DNA of 64,000 nt from positions 4,588,001-4,652,000 of the forward strand of contig NZ_CP075896.1 of the NCBI RefSeq assembly GCF_018604545.1, given 5' to 3'. The notes under the pieces are model-generated. The model searched no databases. It worked only from the letters and a program-made list of their open reading frames with translations, and was not told where the DNA came from. Numbering within the stretch: the first letter of the stretch is position 1; the number at the start of each line of letters is the position of its first letter. The position numbers were made by a program, and so were the translations under genes. This document shows, one piece after another, positions 24,176 through 31,836 of this stretch. This stretch comes from Streptomyces koelreuteriae. Its GTDB lineage: Bacteria; Actinomycetota; Actinomycetes; Streptomycetales; Streptomycetaceae.

Positions 24176-27100
24176 CTATGAGGGTGTGGGGGCCTCGGGC
24201 GACGGGTTTTCCGGGGCGGGGAACCAGTCTTCGATCTCGTGACGCATGCCGAGTCCGGTGGCCTTGAGGGCCGTTTCGCGGAGCGTCTTGGCGGCGGAGA
24301 GGGCTACGACGGCCAGGGTGACGAGGGAGAGCGGGGGGTCGTCGGGGTGGAGGGTGGGGGTGGAAGTTTCCTCGGTGGTGAGGGTGCGAAGCAGGGCGTC
24401 TGCCAGGTGGTCTTCCCTGAGCCAGGTTTTCGACGGGGGGACGACGTCGTAGCCGAAGTCGGTGAGGGCGTCGGCTCGGCCTCCCACCGCGTGCAGGGCG
24501 GCGGGGGATACCGGGCCGCAGGCGGCGGGGTCGGCGAAGGGGCGGTACCTGTAGAGCGTGTTGTCGATGCCGCTGGCGGAGGAAACGGCCTCGGCCGTGA
24601 CCGAGCAGCGGTAGCCCCATCTGGCGAGGACGGAGATCGCCTCGGGCAGTGAGATGCCCGTCTGCCGTGCCGCGAGGGCCACCCCGAAGAGGCTCAGGGG
24701 GCTGCCCGTGCGCAGCGTGACACTGTGACTGACAAGTGCGGTCTCAGCCGGCGAGGGCAGCTGTCCTTCATCGTCGGGGACAGGCGCCACCGCGTAGCCA
24801 AGATCCTCCAGCCGTGCGGCGATGGACTGGACGGGCCTTTGGAGATGGCGTGCCACGGCTGTCATGTAGAGGAGTGAGACCTCCTGATCCACCCAGGGAC
24901 GCTGGGCGTTGTACAGAAGGAGCGTTCGGTCGTCCTCTGTCAGTTCGCAGCCGTTTGTGGCGTCGGGGGGCAACTGGAAGCCCAGCTCGGACAGGAACTC
25001 CGTGATGCGGAGCATCGTCGCGTCCGTGTCGTGGGCCACCGAGGCCAGCTGCGCCCGGGAGATGCGCAGAGCCTCATCGGGGGACGGTTGGGTAGCGCAC
25101 GACGACCACAGGCGCTTGATGATGCCTTGCTCCTCCTCTGTCCAGTGCTCCCGGACCGGGTGGTCCTCCGGCACGGTGAAGCCCAATTCCCGCAGACGCC
25201 GCGCGGCTTGCGGAGTGGAAGTGGCGCGGTACACGGCACTGACACAGACCTGGGCCCCCGAAAGTACCGAGTCTGGAGCCAGCCACTCCGACGCGGTGCC
25301 CATCCGCAGCAGGAGCGGAAGATCCTCGTATTCGGCGGCGGCGCAGCCGGACAAGGGTTCGACCTGGTAGTCCAGAGCGGTGAGCCGGGCGGCGACGTCC
25401 GCGGGCGGGCGTTCCGACCTGCTGCTCAGCGCGAAGATCTTGGCGGCGCTGAGCGGCTGGCCGGGGTCGTGCCAATCGGCAAGGAAGCCGAGAAGCAGAG
25501 CGGGATGCCGGCTGTCCGGCTCCCCCGTCCAGTCTCTGTACGCCCTGTCCCAGCGCTTGGACGAACCTCTGGCGAGCAGCACCAGGTCGGAGGGCCGGGC
25601 GCACAACTCGTCGGACGGGCACGATTCCGGCAGTGACACCGGCCCTCCGAGTCCCGCGCGGTACAGCGCGCGCAGGCGCCAACGCAGCACACTCGGCGGC
25701 ATGGTGCTGAAGAAGCGGGCAGCGTGGTGCCGACGTAGTTCCAGCCTGTAGCTGCCGGTCACCAGAGGGATGAGGTCGGCGTCAGGGAGGAAATAGCCAA
25801 TCTTGCTGAAGGGCATCGAGTAGTCCCCGATGCGCCATTTCACGTCGGCGAGCTGGGCGTGCCGAGCCACGAGGTCGCCGAACCACGTCGAGGCCGAGCT
25901 GGCTTGCGTCAGCCACTCAAGGGTCGGAAGGGGAAGGTCCGGGAGTGTCAGACTCGGCGCCGCAGCGGTGAGCGTAGCCCTTACGTGATCGCGGTCGAAG
26001 GAACGCACCTTCTTCCGGTCGACGGTGAGCACCGGCGCATGCTCACCATGCAGATTCATGATGATGCCGTAGGGGAACTGGTGTACCGCCTGGAATGCCG
26101 GTTCCGTTTCCGTCAACAGGCCGTCGGACAGGACGATGCCCTGGCGGTCGATCCACCAGAGGTCCGGTGAACCGGACGCGAGGCAGACAGGGCCCTTGGC
26201 CCGAGCGCCCGACTTCCCTTGCGACAGCTCGATCTCAACAGCCGTAAGAGACAACTCTCTCGGCACCCACTCATGCCCGCGGGACCCGTGCGCCGCAGTC
26301 GTCTGATAAGCCGCCACCCACAGCAACCGCTGCAACGCGTCCACGCACGACATGCGCTTCCCCTGCCGCGACAGCAACAGCCGCACCGTCGTCCCCGGCT
26401 CGGTCCCCTCCCCAAGGTCCTCCACCCGGAACAGATTCCCCGGCCCCGCGATCGTCACCTGGAGCAGCCGCCCGGGCCGGCCGTCCCGCCCCATGCGGCA
26501 GGTGCGGACCACGATCTCGTCGGCCAGCATGAAGTAGCTCAGGACCCCGATGCCGAAACGGGAGTTGGGGTACAGGCGGAGCTTGGGTTCCGGGAGTTCG
26601 CTCCAGGCGACCTGTTCCTCGATGTACTCGGGCAGGTCGACGAAGCGGGTGCCGCCCTGGGAGAAGACGCTGCCGAGTTCGGTGAGGCCCATGCCGATGC
26701 CGTTGTCGCGGCACTCCAGGTAGGGGCGGCCGTCCGAGCCCACGCCCTGGACGAACTCGATCCGGCCCTCCCAGGGTGCCGTCGGACGGCCCGTGCGCTG
26801 GAGGTACTGCGTGCGGCAGTCCCGGTAGCGCAGCGCGTCCAGCGCGTTCTGGTAGAGCTCGCGGACCGCCAGCTCGCGGTCGCCGTAGAGCTGTTCGCCC
26901 ATGAGGAGCTCCTGGACGCGGTCCTCGGCGAGCTGGAAGCGGATGCCGTCGGAGAGCTGGTCGGGGGTGTTGCCGTCGAGGCGGACCCGGCTGCCGTCGG
27001 CGTAGGGCGGCAGGTCGCTGAGCGGGGCCAGGGCGGGGTTGTCGTCCCGGTTGATCTCGCGGAGCAGGGTGTCGACGCGGTCGGCGTGTTCCCGTAGGGC

Positions 27101-28936
27101 GATCTGGACGGCCGGGTGGGTGCAGACCGCGTTCAGGGAGCGGCCGACACCGGAGTGCCGCCAGTCGGAGCGGCGCACGGTCGTCCTGAGTTCGCCGAGG
27201 TCGACGCTGTCGTAGATGCCGAGGTGCTCCACGACGATCTCGGGCAGGTCGACGGGGTCGACGGCCATCGCGTAGGCCGCCTTGAGCAGGGCGGAGACCA
27301 GGGGCTGGCGGACCTCGTGCTCGTCGCCGGTGGTGGCGGCGATGACGTCGTGGTCGTCGAGGGCGCCGGAAGGGCGGCCGGTGGAGGCCCGGCGGACGGA
27401 GAACGGGGCCGTGCGGTGTTCCTTCAGCAGCAGCATCAGACGGTCCGCGGAGAGTGCGTCGGTCACCCATGGCGGCTGGTCGGAGCCGCCCGCCACCTCG
27501 CCGAGGAGGGACTTGAGCTTCTCCGCCGCGTACAGCTCCGGCTGCTGGATCAGCCAGCGGTGGAACAGCCACCAGCGGATCCGCTCCACGGAGTCGCGGG
27601 CCGCGGTCTGGTCGTGCAGGGTGCGCAGCCGGCGCTTGAGGCGCGGGAAGCCCTGGCCGAACTTGCGGAAGCGGGTGTGGTCGGGGCCGGTGGCGCACAG
27701 GTCCGTGCCGAGTACGCCGACGCGCTGTGCGGCCTCCTGGGTCCAGAAGGCCTGCTCGACCAGGGGCAGCAGGACCGCCAACGCGGCCTCGGTCGGGGAC
27801 AGAGCGACGTTGTCGGCGAGCCGGCCTGTGAGGAAGCCCAGTCTGTCGTGGGTGCGCCGGGCCAGTTCGTCGTCGTGCCAGGGGTCGTCGCGCAGGGCAT
27901 GGGCCGCGCTGTCGTACATCGCGGCCAGCCGGGACGCCAGGGCGGCACAGGTCTCCTGGAGGTGCCGGCGGGCGGGGCCGTCGGGGGTGCGCTGCCAGAC
28001 CGGGTGCCGTTCGGCGGAACGGATCCACGGGTGCGTCTCGGTGCGCCGGTCGGGGCCGGGCAGCAGCGGGAAGTCCTCGCCGCCCGGTGCGGCCGCGGTC
28101 TCAGTGACGACGGTGACCTCCTGCGGCGGGCGGGTCTTGCCGTAGGCGCGGTGCAGTTCCACGACCCGTTTCTGCACCCGCGTCGCGAACTCGTGCAGGT
28201 GCAGGGCATGCGGGTCCGCCGCGATCGTGTCCGCGAGGGCGCGGGAGAAGAGGCTGAAGGACTCGCCCGGCTGGGTGCCGGGGTCGAAGCCCGGCCGGAC
28301 CGTCTCCTTCTCGCCTACGAACAGGGCCAGTTGGGGTGCCTTGCAGGCGTGCACGTAGGCCACTTTGCGGCGCAGCGTGTCGGCGACCTTGCGCCGGGGC
28401 CAGGGCTGGATGCCGGGCAGCGTGGCCATGGTGTCGCGGTCGATGCCCTCCCGGCAGGCGTCGACGAGGAAGACGACATGAGCCGCCGGGGAGTCCTCCA
28501 GTTCCCGCTCCCAGCCGATCTCGATGCAGCTCTCGGCGAAGACCCCGACCTCGAAGGTGGCGTCCTCGGGGATCAGGAAGTCCTTGCCCTCGAAGTGCTG
28601 GCCGTGTCCGCTGAGCAGGATCAGCAGGGTGTCGCCCCGGCCGGCGTCGCGCAGGAAGGCTCGGATGCGGCCGTTGACCGTGTTCGGTGTGATGCCGCGC
28701 TTGCTCTCGACGATCTCCGCCGTCCGGAAGCCGCGTTCGATGAGCATGTCCCGGATCCGCTGCAGGTCGTCGCGGACGAACGGCAGGTCCTGGATGCGCG
28801 GGTCGTCGTACTCGCTCGCTCCGATGAGGAGGGCCTTGTGCTGGACCTTGTGCATGCGCGGCGGGTCAGGCGGCGCGGAGGGATTCGGCTCCCGCGGTCG
28901 TCCTCGCCGCTGTGTTCCGGTTCGCCGTGCTGCCAC
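24176..28936 (-). CDS. Caspase-like peptidase - Hsp90-type ATPase - winged-helix-repeat protein
   Basis: A 1586-residue multidomain protein. Residues 30-280: caspase-fold (C14) peptidase, KALLIGASEYDDPRIQDLPF, catalytic His111 in LLSGHGQ and Cys161 in FLVDACRE. Residues 640-950: GHKL/Hsp90-like ATPase with RELYQNALD (Glu693, Asn697), CRDNGIGM (Asp744) and a later SRFGIGVLSYF. Residues ~1200-1560: five or more ~70-residue repeats each ending LxxLGYxV-like (LRELGFTVPE, LEDLGYAVAP, LTDFGYDVVP), predicted winged helices. This architecture belongs to predicted bacterial conflict/cell-death systems in multicellular bacteria. Hsp90-like sensing may release the caspase (inference). The GTG at 28936 follows GGGGGAC; an ATG at 28855 lacks a site. 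Downstream of a Trypco1-like gene. Confidence 0.9.
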   Translation of the reverse strand: MAARRTGTQRRGRPREPNPSAPPDPPRMHKVQHKALLIGASEYDDPRIQDLPFVRDDLQRIRDMLIERGFRTAEIVESKRGITPNTVNGRIRAFLRDAGRGDTLLILLSGHGQHFEGKDFLIPEDATFEVGVFAESCIEIGWERELEDSPAAHVVFLVDACREGIDRDTMATLPGIQPWPRRKVADTLRRKVAYVHACKAPQLALFVGEKETVRPGFDPGTQPGESFSLFSRALADTIAADPHALHLHEFATRVQKRVVELHRAYGKTRPPQEVTVVTETAAAPGGEDFPLLPGPDRRTETHPWIRSAERHPVWQRTPDGPARRHLQETCAALASRLAAMYDSAAHALRDDPWHDDELARRTHDRLGFLTGRLADNVALSPTEAALAVLLPLVEQAFWTQEAAQRVGVLGTDLCATGPDHTRFRKFGQGFPRLKRRLRTLHDQTAARDSVERIRWWLFHRWLIQQPELYAAEKLKSLLGEVAGGSDQPPWVTDALSADRLMLLLKEHRTAPFSVRRASTGRPSGALDDHDVIAATTGDEHEVRQPLVSALLKAAYAMAVDPVDLPEIVVEHLGIYDSVDLGELRTTVRRSDWRHSGVGRSLNAVCTHPAVQIALREHADRVDTLLREINRDDNPALAPLSDLPPYADGSRVRLDGNTPDQLSDGIRFQLAEDRVQELLMGEQLYGDRELAVRELYQNALDALRYRDCRTQYLQRTGRPTAPWEGRIEFVQGVGSDGRPYLECRDNGIGMGLTELGSVFSQGGTRFVDLPEYIEEQVAWSELPEPKLRLYPNSRFGIGVLSYFMLADEIVVRTCRMGRDGRPGRLLQVTIAGPGNLFRVEDLGEGTEPGTTVRLLLSRQGKRMSCVDALQRLLWVAAYQTTAAHGSRGHEWVPRELSLTAVEIELSQGKSGARAKGPVCLASGSPDLWWIDRQGIVLSDGLLTETEPAFQAVHQFPYGIIMNLHGEHAPVLTVDRKKVRSFDRDHVRATLTAAAPSLTLPDLPLPTLEWLTQASSASTWFGDLVARHAQLADVKWRIGDYSMPFSKIGYFLPDADLIPLVTGSYRLELRRHHAARFFSTMPPSVLRWRLRALYRAGLGGPVSLPESCPSDELCARPSDLVLLARGSSKRWDRAYRDWTGEPDSRHPALLLGFLADWHDPGQPLSAAKIFALSSRSERPPADVAARLTALDYQVEPLSGCAAAEYEDLPLLLRMGTASEWLAPDSVLSGAQVCVSAVYRATSTPQAARRLRELGFTVPEDHPVREHWTEEEQGIIKRLWSSCATQPSPDEALRISRAQLASVAHDTDATMLRITEFLSELGFQLPPDATNGCELTEDDRTLLLYNAQRPWVDQEVSLLYMTAVARHLQRPVQSIAARLEDLGYAVAPVPDDEGQLPSPAETALVSHSVTLRTGSPLSLFGVALAARQTGISLPEAISVLARWGYRCSVTAEAVSSASGIDNTLYRYRPFADPAACGPVSPAALHAVGGRADALTDFGYDVVPPSKTWLREDHLADALLRTLTTEETSTPTLHPDDPPLSLVTLAVVALSAAKTLRETALKATGLGMRHEIEDWFPAPENPSPEAPTPS

Positions 28937-29027
28937 TCATGCCGTCCCCCTGCCCCTCGGCCGTTCGTCCGACAACTTTAGTTCACAAAGGGGTTGTTGC
29001 GTCCCCTCATGAAGTCCCCGGAAGGCG

Positions 29028-29360
29028 CTAGGAAGGCCGTTTGAAGACCAGCGTCAGTCCGCGGGTGCCCTGCACCTGGCCGGTGCCGAGTAGCTGGACG
29101 CCGCCGCTCGCGGTGACCTGGAAGGACAGTTGGGCCTCGGCGAGCGGCAGGGTGCCGCCCCGGGCCGCGGCGTCCTCGAACAGCTGCTGGAGAGCGTCGA
29201 CGGTTTCCGCGAGGTTCTTGCGCAGGGGACCGAGCGGTACGGACCGCAGGGCGGGTTCGCCGCCGCCGAACAGGCCCATCGAGTCGTCGCCCTCCTCGGT
29301 GACGGTGACCCAGAACGGCAGGCTCGGCTCGATGACCTCGGGCTCGCCGGCGTTGTCCAT
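29028..29360 (-). CDS. Trypsin-co-occurring (Trypco1/CU044_2847-like) small protein
   Basis: A 110-residue protein resembling the Trypco1/CU044_2847 family: an N-terminal beta-strand IEPSLPFWVTVTEE, a central LRKNLAETVDALQQLFEDA helix, and C-terminal strands LAEAQLSFQVTASGGVQLLG then GTRGLTLVFKRPS. These proteins co-occur with trypsin-, caspase- and STAND-type effectors in conflict gene neighbourhoods, and here the caspase-Hsp90 gene starts 91 bp downstream. It probably serves as adaptor or sensor for that protein. The ATG at 29360 is preceded by GGGAGGGGAACACGG. Confidence 0.78.
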   Translation of the reverse strand: MDNAGEPEVIEPSLPFWVTVTEEGDDSMGLFGGGEPALRSVPLGPLRKNLAETVDALQQLFEDAAARGGTLPLAEAQLSFQVTASGGVQLLGTGQVQGTRGLTLVFKRPS

Positions 29361-29414
29361 CCGTGTTCCCCTCCCTGTGGTGCGGTGGGGCCAACCCTAG
29401 AACCCGGGGGCCGG

Positions 29415-30074
29415 TCAGGAGGGCGAATCCTCCAGCAGTTCCAGCTCCGACCGCAGGTTGTAGCGGGCCGTCGCCTCCCACTCGCTCGCCCCGTGCGGGG
29501 TCCTGAACAGCCTCGGCAGGTCCAGGAGTTGGCGGAGGATCGTCGCGCGGCCCGTGCGGAAGGCGTCGTTCGGGACGAAGTGGTATTCCGCGCGGACGGC
29601 GGTGGTGTAGGCCGCGTAGGCCGACGGGGGTGAGGCGAGGATGGCCAGGTCGGCGTCGCAGAGGACCTGGCCGTCGGGGTCGTCGTCGGCGGGGTCGTGG
29701 GTGATCGTGAGGCGGACCAGGCGGGCCACTTCGGCGGTCTTGGCGGCGGGGACGCCGGCCTCGGTGAGGGCGCGTTCGGCGAGGCGGGCGGAGCGTTCCT
29801 CGTTCTCGGAGCGGTCGGGGAGATAGACCGCGTCGTGGAACCAGGCGGCGAGGCGCACCACGTCCGGGTCCTGCGCGTGCGGCTCCAGTGCGTCGATGTG
29901 GTCGAGGACCGCTGTGAGGTGGTGGACCGTGTGGTAGTGGCGTTGGGGCTCCTGCCAGCGGGTGAGCAGGTTGTCCGCGTACGGGGCAGGGTCGGGACCG
30001 CCGGCCGGGCCCCGGGCGGATTCCAGGGCGCGGGTGAAGCGGGTGCGCAGGGTGTCGGGATCGGGATCGGCCAT
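29415..30074 (-). CDS. HD-domain predicted metal-dependent phosphohydrolase
   Basis: A 219-residue HD-superfamily protein. Metal ligands appear as HYHTVHH, LAAWFHDAVY (the HD pair), and ITHDP and VLCDADLAIL. It has the short form seen in many actinobacterial and eukaryotic HD proteins that follow the RxYHxxxH pattern. Substrate unknown. It sits 54 bp upstream of the Trypco1-like gene on the same strand and could belong to the same transcript. The ATG at 30074 is divergent from an MDMPI gene 48 bp away. Confidence 0.88.
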   Translation of the reverse strand: MADPDPDTLRTRFTRALESARGPAGGPDPAPYADNLLTRWQEPQRHYHTVHHLTAVLDHIDALEPHAQDPDVVRLAAWFHDAVYLPDRSENEERSARLAERALTEAGVPAAKTAEVARLVRLTITHDPADDDPDGQVLCDADLAILASPPSAYAAYTTAVRAEYHFVPNDAFRTGRATILRQLLDLPRLFRTPHGASEWEATARYNLRSELELLEDSPS

Positions 30075-30121
30075 GGAGTCATTCTCCCGCTGGGCCGGGG
30101 GTGGGACCTAGCGTGGGTCGT

Positions 30122-30802
30122 ATGACGACTCCTGCTGATGTGCACGAGGAACGCGACCCCGAGCAGCCCGGGCGGCTGCTCACGATCGAGCGCGACGCGC
30201 TGATCCCGCTGCTGCGGGGCAGGGCCGAGGAGGACTTCGCACGGCCCGTGGCCGCGTGTCCGGGCTGGACGGTCCGGGATGTGCTGGCGCACTGCTCGGC
30301 CGTACTGACCCGGGTGGCGGAGGGCCGGTTCGAGGCGGGTGTGTTCTCGCCCGAGTCGAACGACCGGGACATCGCCGAGCGGGAGGGGTGGAGCAACGCG
30401 CAGGTCGTGGCGGAGCTGGAGCGCGGGCTGGGCGAGGCCGGGGCGGTGATCGCCGGGGCGGGCGGGAAGCTGGACGGTGTCGCGCTCGGGGAGTGGGTGC
30501 ACGCCGGGGACGTGCGCGAGGCGCTCGGGGAGCCGGGGGCGTACGGCGGGGCCGGGCTGCCGGACGCGCTCGCGCTGCTCGCCCGCATCACCCACGAGCG
30601 GGGGCATGTGGCGCTGCACGCCGACCTCGACGACCTGGACGAGCCGCTGCGGCTGGGCGAGAGCGACGGGGAGCGGCCCCCGGGGCGGTTCATCGGGGAC
30701 GGGCCGACCCTCGTACGGCTGTACGCGGGGCGTCGGGTCGGGGAGGCGACGTCGTATGAGCTGGCCGGGGTGGAGGCGAAGGAGCTGAACATCTTCGGAT
30801 GA
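30122..30802 (+). CDS. Maleylpyruvate isomerase-family mycothiol-dependent enzyme
   Basis: A 226-residue MDMPI-like (TIGR03083-type) protein. The helical N-terminal domain shows ERDALIPLLRGRAEEDFARPVAACPGWTVRDVLAHCSAVLTR, with the conserved PGWTVRDVLAH motif whose histidine binds metal; EWVHAGDVREAL supplies the second metal region. Such enzymes use mycothiol for isomerisation or thiol transfer. The substrate is unknown. The ATG at 30122 is preferred; the upstream GTG adds non-conserved residues. A dre-like box lies 60 bp beyond its stop. Confidence 0.88.
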   Translation: MTTPADVHEERDPEQPGRLLTIERDALIPLLRGRAEEDFARPVAACPGWTVRDVLAHCSAVLTRVAEGRFEAGVFSPESNDRDIAEREGWSNAQVVAELERGLGEAGAVIAGAGGKLDGVALGEWVHAGDVREALGEPGAYGGAGLPDALALLARITHERGHVALHADLDDLDEPLRLGESDGERPPGRFIGDGPTLVRLYAGRRVGEATSYELAGVEAKELNIFG

Positions 30803-30861
30803 CCGGGAGAAGACCCCTGGGGGAGGGGTGAAGGGGCCGGCCCACGGGAAGTAGTCTGGAT

Positions 30862-30873
30862 TGGACTAGACCT
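30862..30873. promoter_or_regulatory. dre-like box upstream of cutC
   Basis: TGGACTAGACCT matches the DasR box at 10 of 12 bases; its reverse complement is identical to operator 1 at 3003-3014. It lies 75 bp before the cutC start. Confidence 0.6.
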
Positions 30874-30947
30874 GTGGGTGGGTTCCGGCCGCCCTCGACG
30901 CCGATGAACGCCGGCGAATGCCTATGAATGCCTATGAATGGGGTCCC

Positions 30948-31646
30948 ATGAGCAAGCGTGCAGTCCTGGAGGTGATCGCCCTCGGCGTGGAGGACGCGGT
31001 CGCCGCCCAGGCGGGAGGCGCGGACCGTCTCGAGCTGGTCACCGACATGGCGGCCGACGGGCTCACCCCGTCCGCCGGGACCGTCGCCGGGATCCGCCGG
31101 GCCGTCGACCTCTCCCTGCGGGTGATGCTCCGGCTCACCGACGGCTTCGCCGCGGGGGACACCGACCGGCTGGTCCGGGTGGTGGGCGAGCTGCGGGAGG
31201 CCGGGGCCGAGGAGTTCGTGCTCGGGTTCCTCGACGCGGACGGCGGCGTGGACCTGACGGCCGTGGAGCGGGTCGTCGCGGTGCTGGACGGCTGCCCCTG
31301 GACCTTCCACCGTGCGATCGACCGGGCCGCCGACCGCGACGCCCTGCGCAAGCAACTCGACGGGATGCCCGGGCTCGACACGTACCTCACCGCCGGATCG
31401 GCCGACGGGGTCGACGACGGGCTCCCCGTGCTGCTCGCCGAGGCGGGACGGCAAGGGGAGCCCGGGTACGAGCAGCAGTTGCTGGTGGGGGGCGGGCTGC
31501 GCCTGGACCACATTCCGACGCTGCTGGCGGCCGGGGTCGACGGCTTCCACATCGGCGGCGCGGCCCGGCCGGAGGGCTGGGAGGCGCCGGTGTCGGCGCA
31601 GGCCGTCGCACGGTGGCGGACCGCCCTGGATGCCGCGCCCGTGTGA
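30948..31646 (+). CDS. cutC: CutC family protein
   Basis: A 232-residue TIM-barrel protein classically annotated as copper homeostasis CutC, though a direct copper role is doubtful. Landmarks: LEVIALGVEDAVAAQAGGADRLELV, PSAGTV, a GFLDADGGVDL strand, CPWTFHRAIDR and GVDGFHIGGAARP. Its barrel motifs suggest an enzyme on a small phosphorylated or sugar ligand. A dre-like box upstream would place it in the amino-sugar regulon (inference). The ATG at 30948 is chosen; the 5' leader holds two copies of a 10-bp TGAATGCCTA repeat (30917-30936). The stop codon lies within the first unit of a 23-bp tandem array. Confidence 0.92.
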   Translation: MSKRAVLEVIALGVEDAVAAQAGGADRLELVTDMAADGLTPSAGTVAGIRRAVDLSLRVMLRLTDGFAAGDTDRLVRVVGELREAGAEEFVLGFLDADGGVDLTAVERVVAVLDGCPWTFHRAIDRAADRDALRKQLDGMPGLDTYLTAGSADGVDDGLPVLLAEAGRQGEPGYEQQLLVGGGLRLDHIPTLLAAGVDGFHIGGAARPEGWEAPVSAQAVARWRTALDAAPV

Positions 31647-31751
31647 TCCCGGGCGCCGCGCCCGCGTGACTCCGGGTGCCGTACCCGCGTGATCCTGGAC
31701 GCTGCCCCCGCGTGTCTCCGGACGTCGCCCCCGCGTGCCCCCGGACGTCAG
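31638..31751. repeat. Minisatellite: five 23-bp tandem units
   Basis: Units start at 31638, 31661, 31684, 31707 and 31730, with consensus CCCGCGTGATCCCGGACGCC plus three bases. They diverge by a few bases each. The first unit contains the cutC stop (TGA, 31644-31646) and the array fills most of the gap to the SARP gene. It follows the same logic as the 17-bp array at 22991: a minisatellite seeded from a gene's 3' end. Confidence 0.9.
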
Positions 31752-31836
31752 CCCCGTCAGTCCGTCCGCCCGCCCTCGCTGCTCGACTCCGGAAACACGG
31801 GGAAGCAGCGACCGCACCCGCGCGTTGTCCCGTTGC

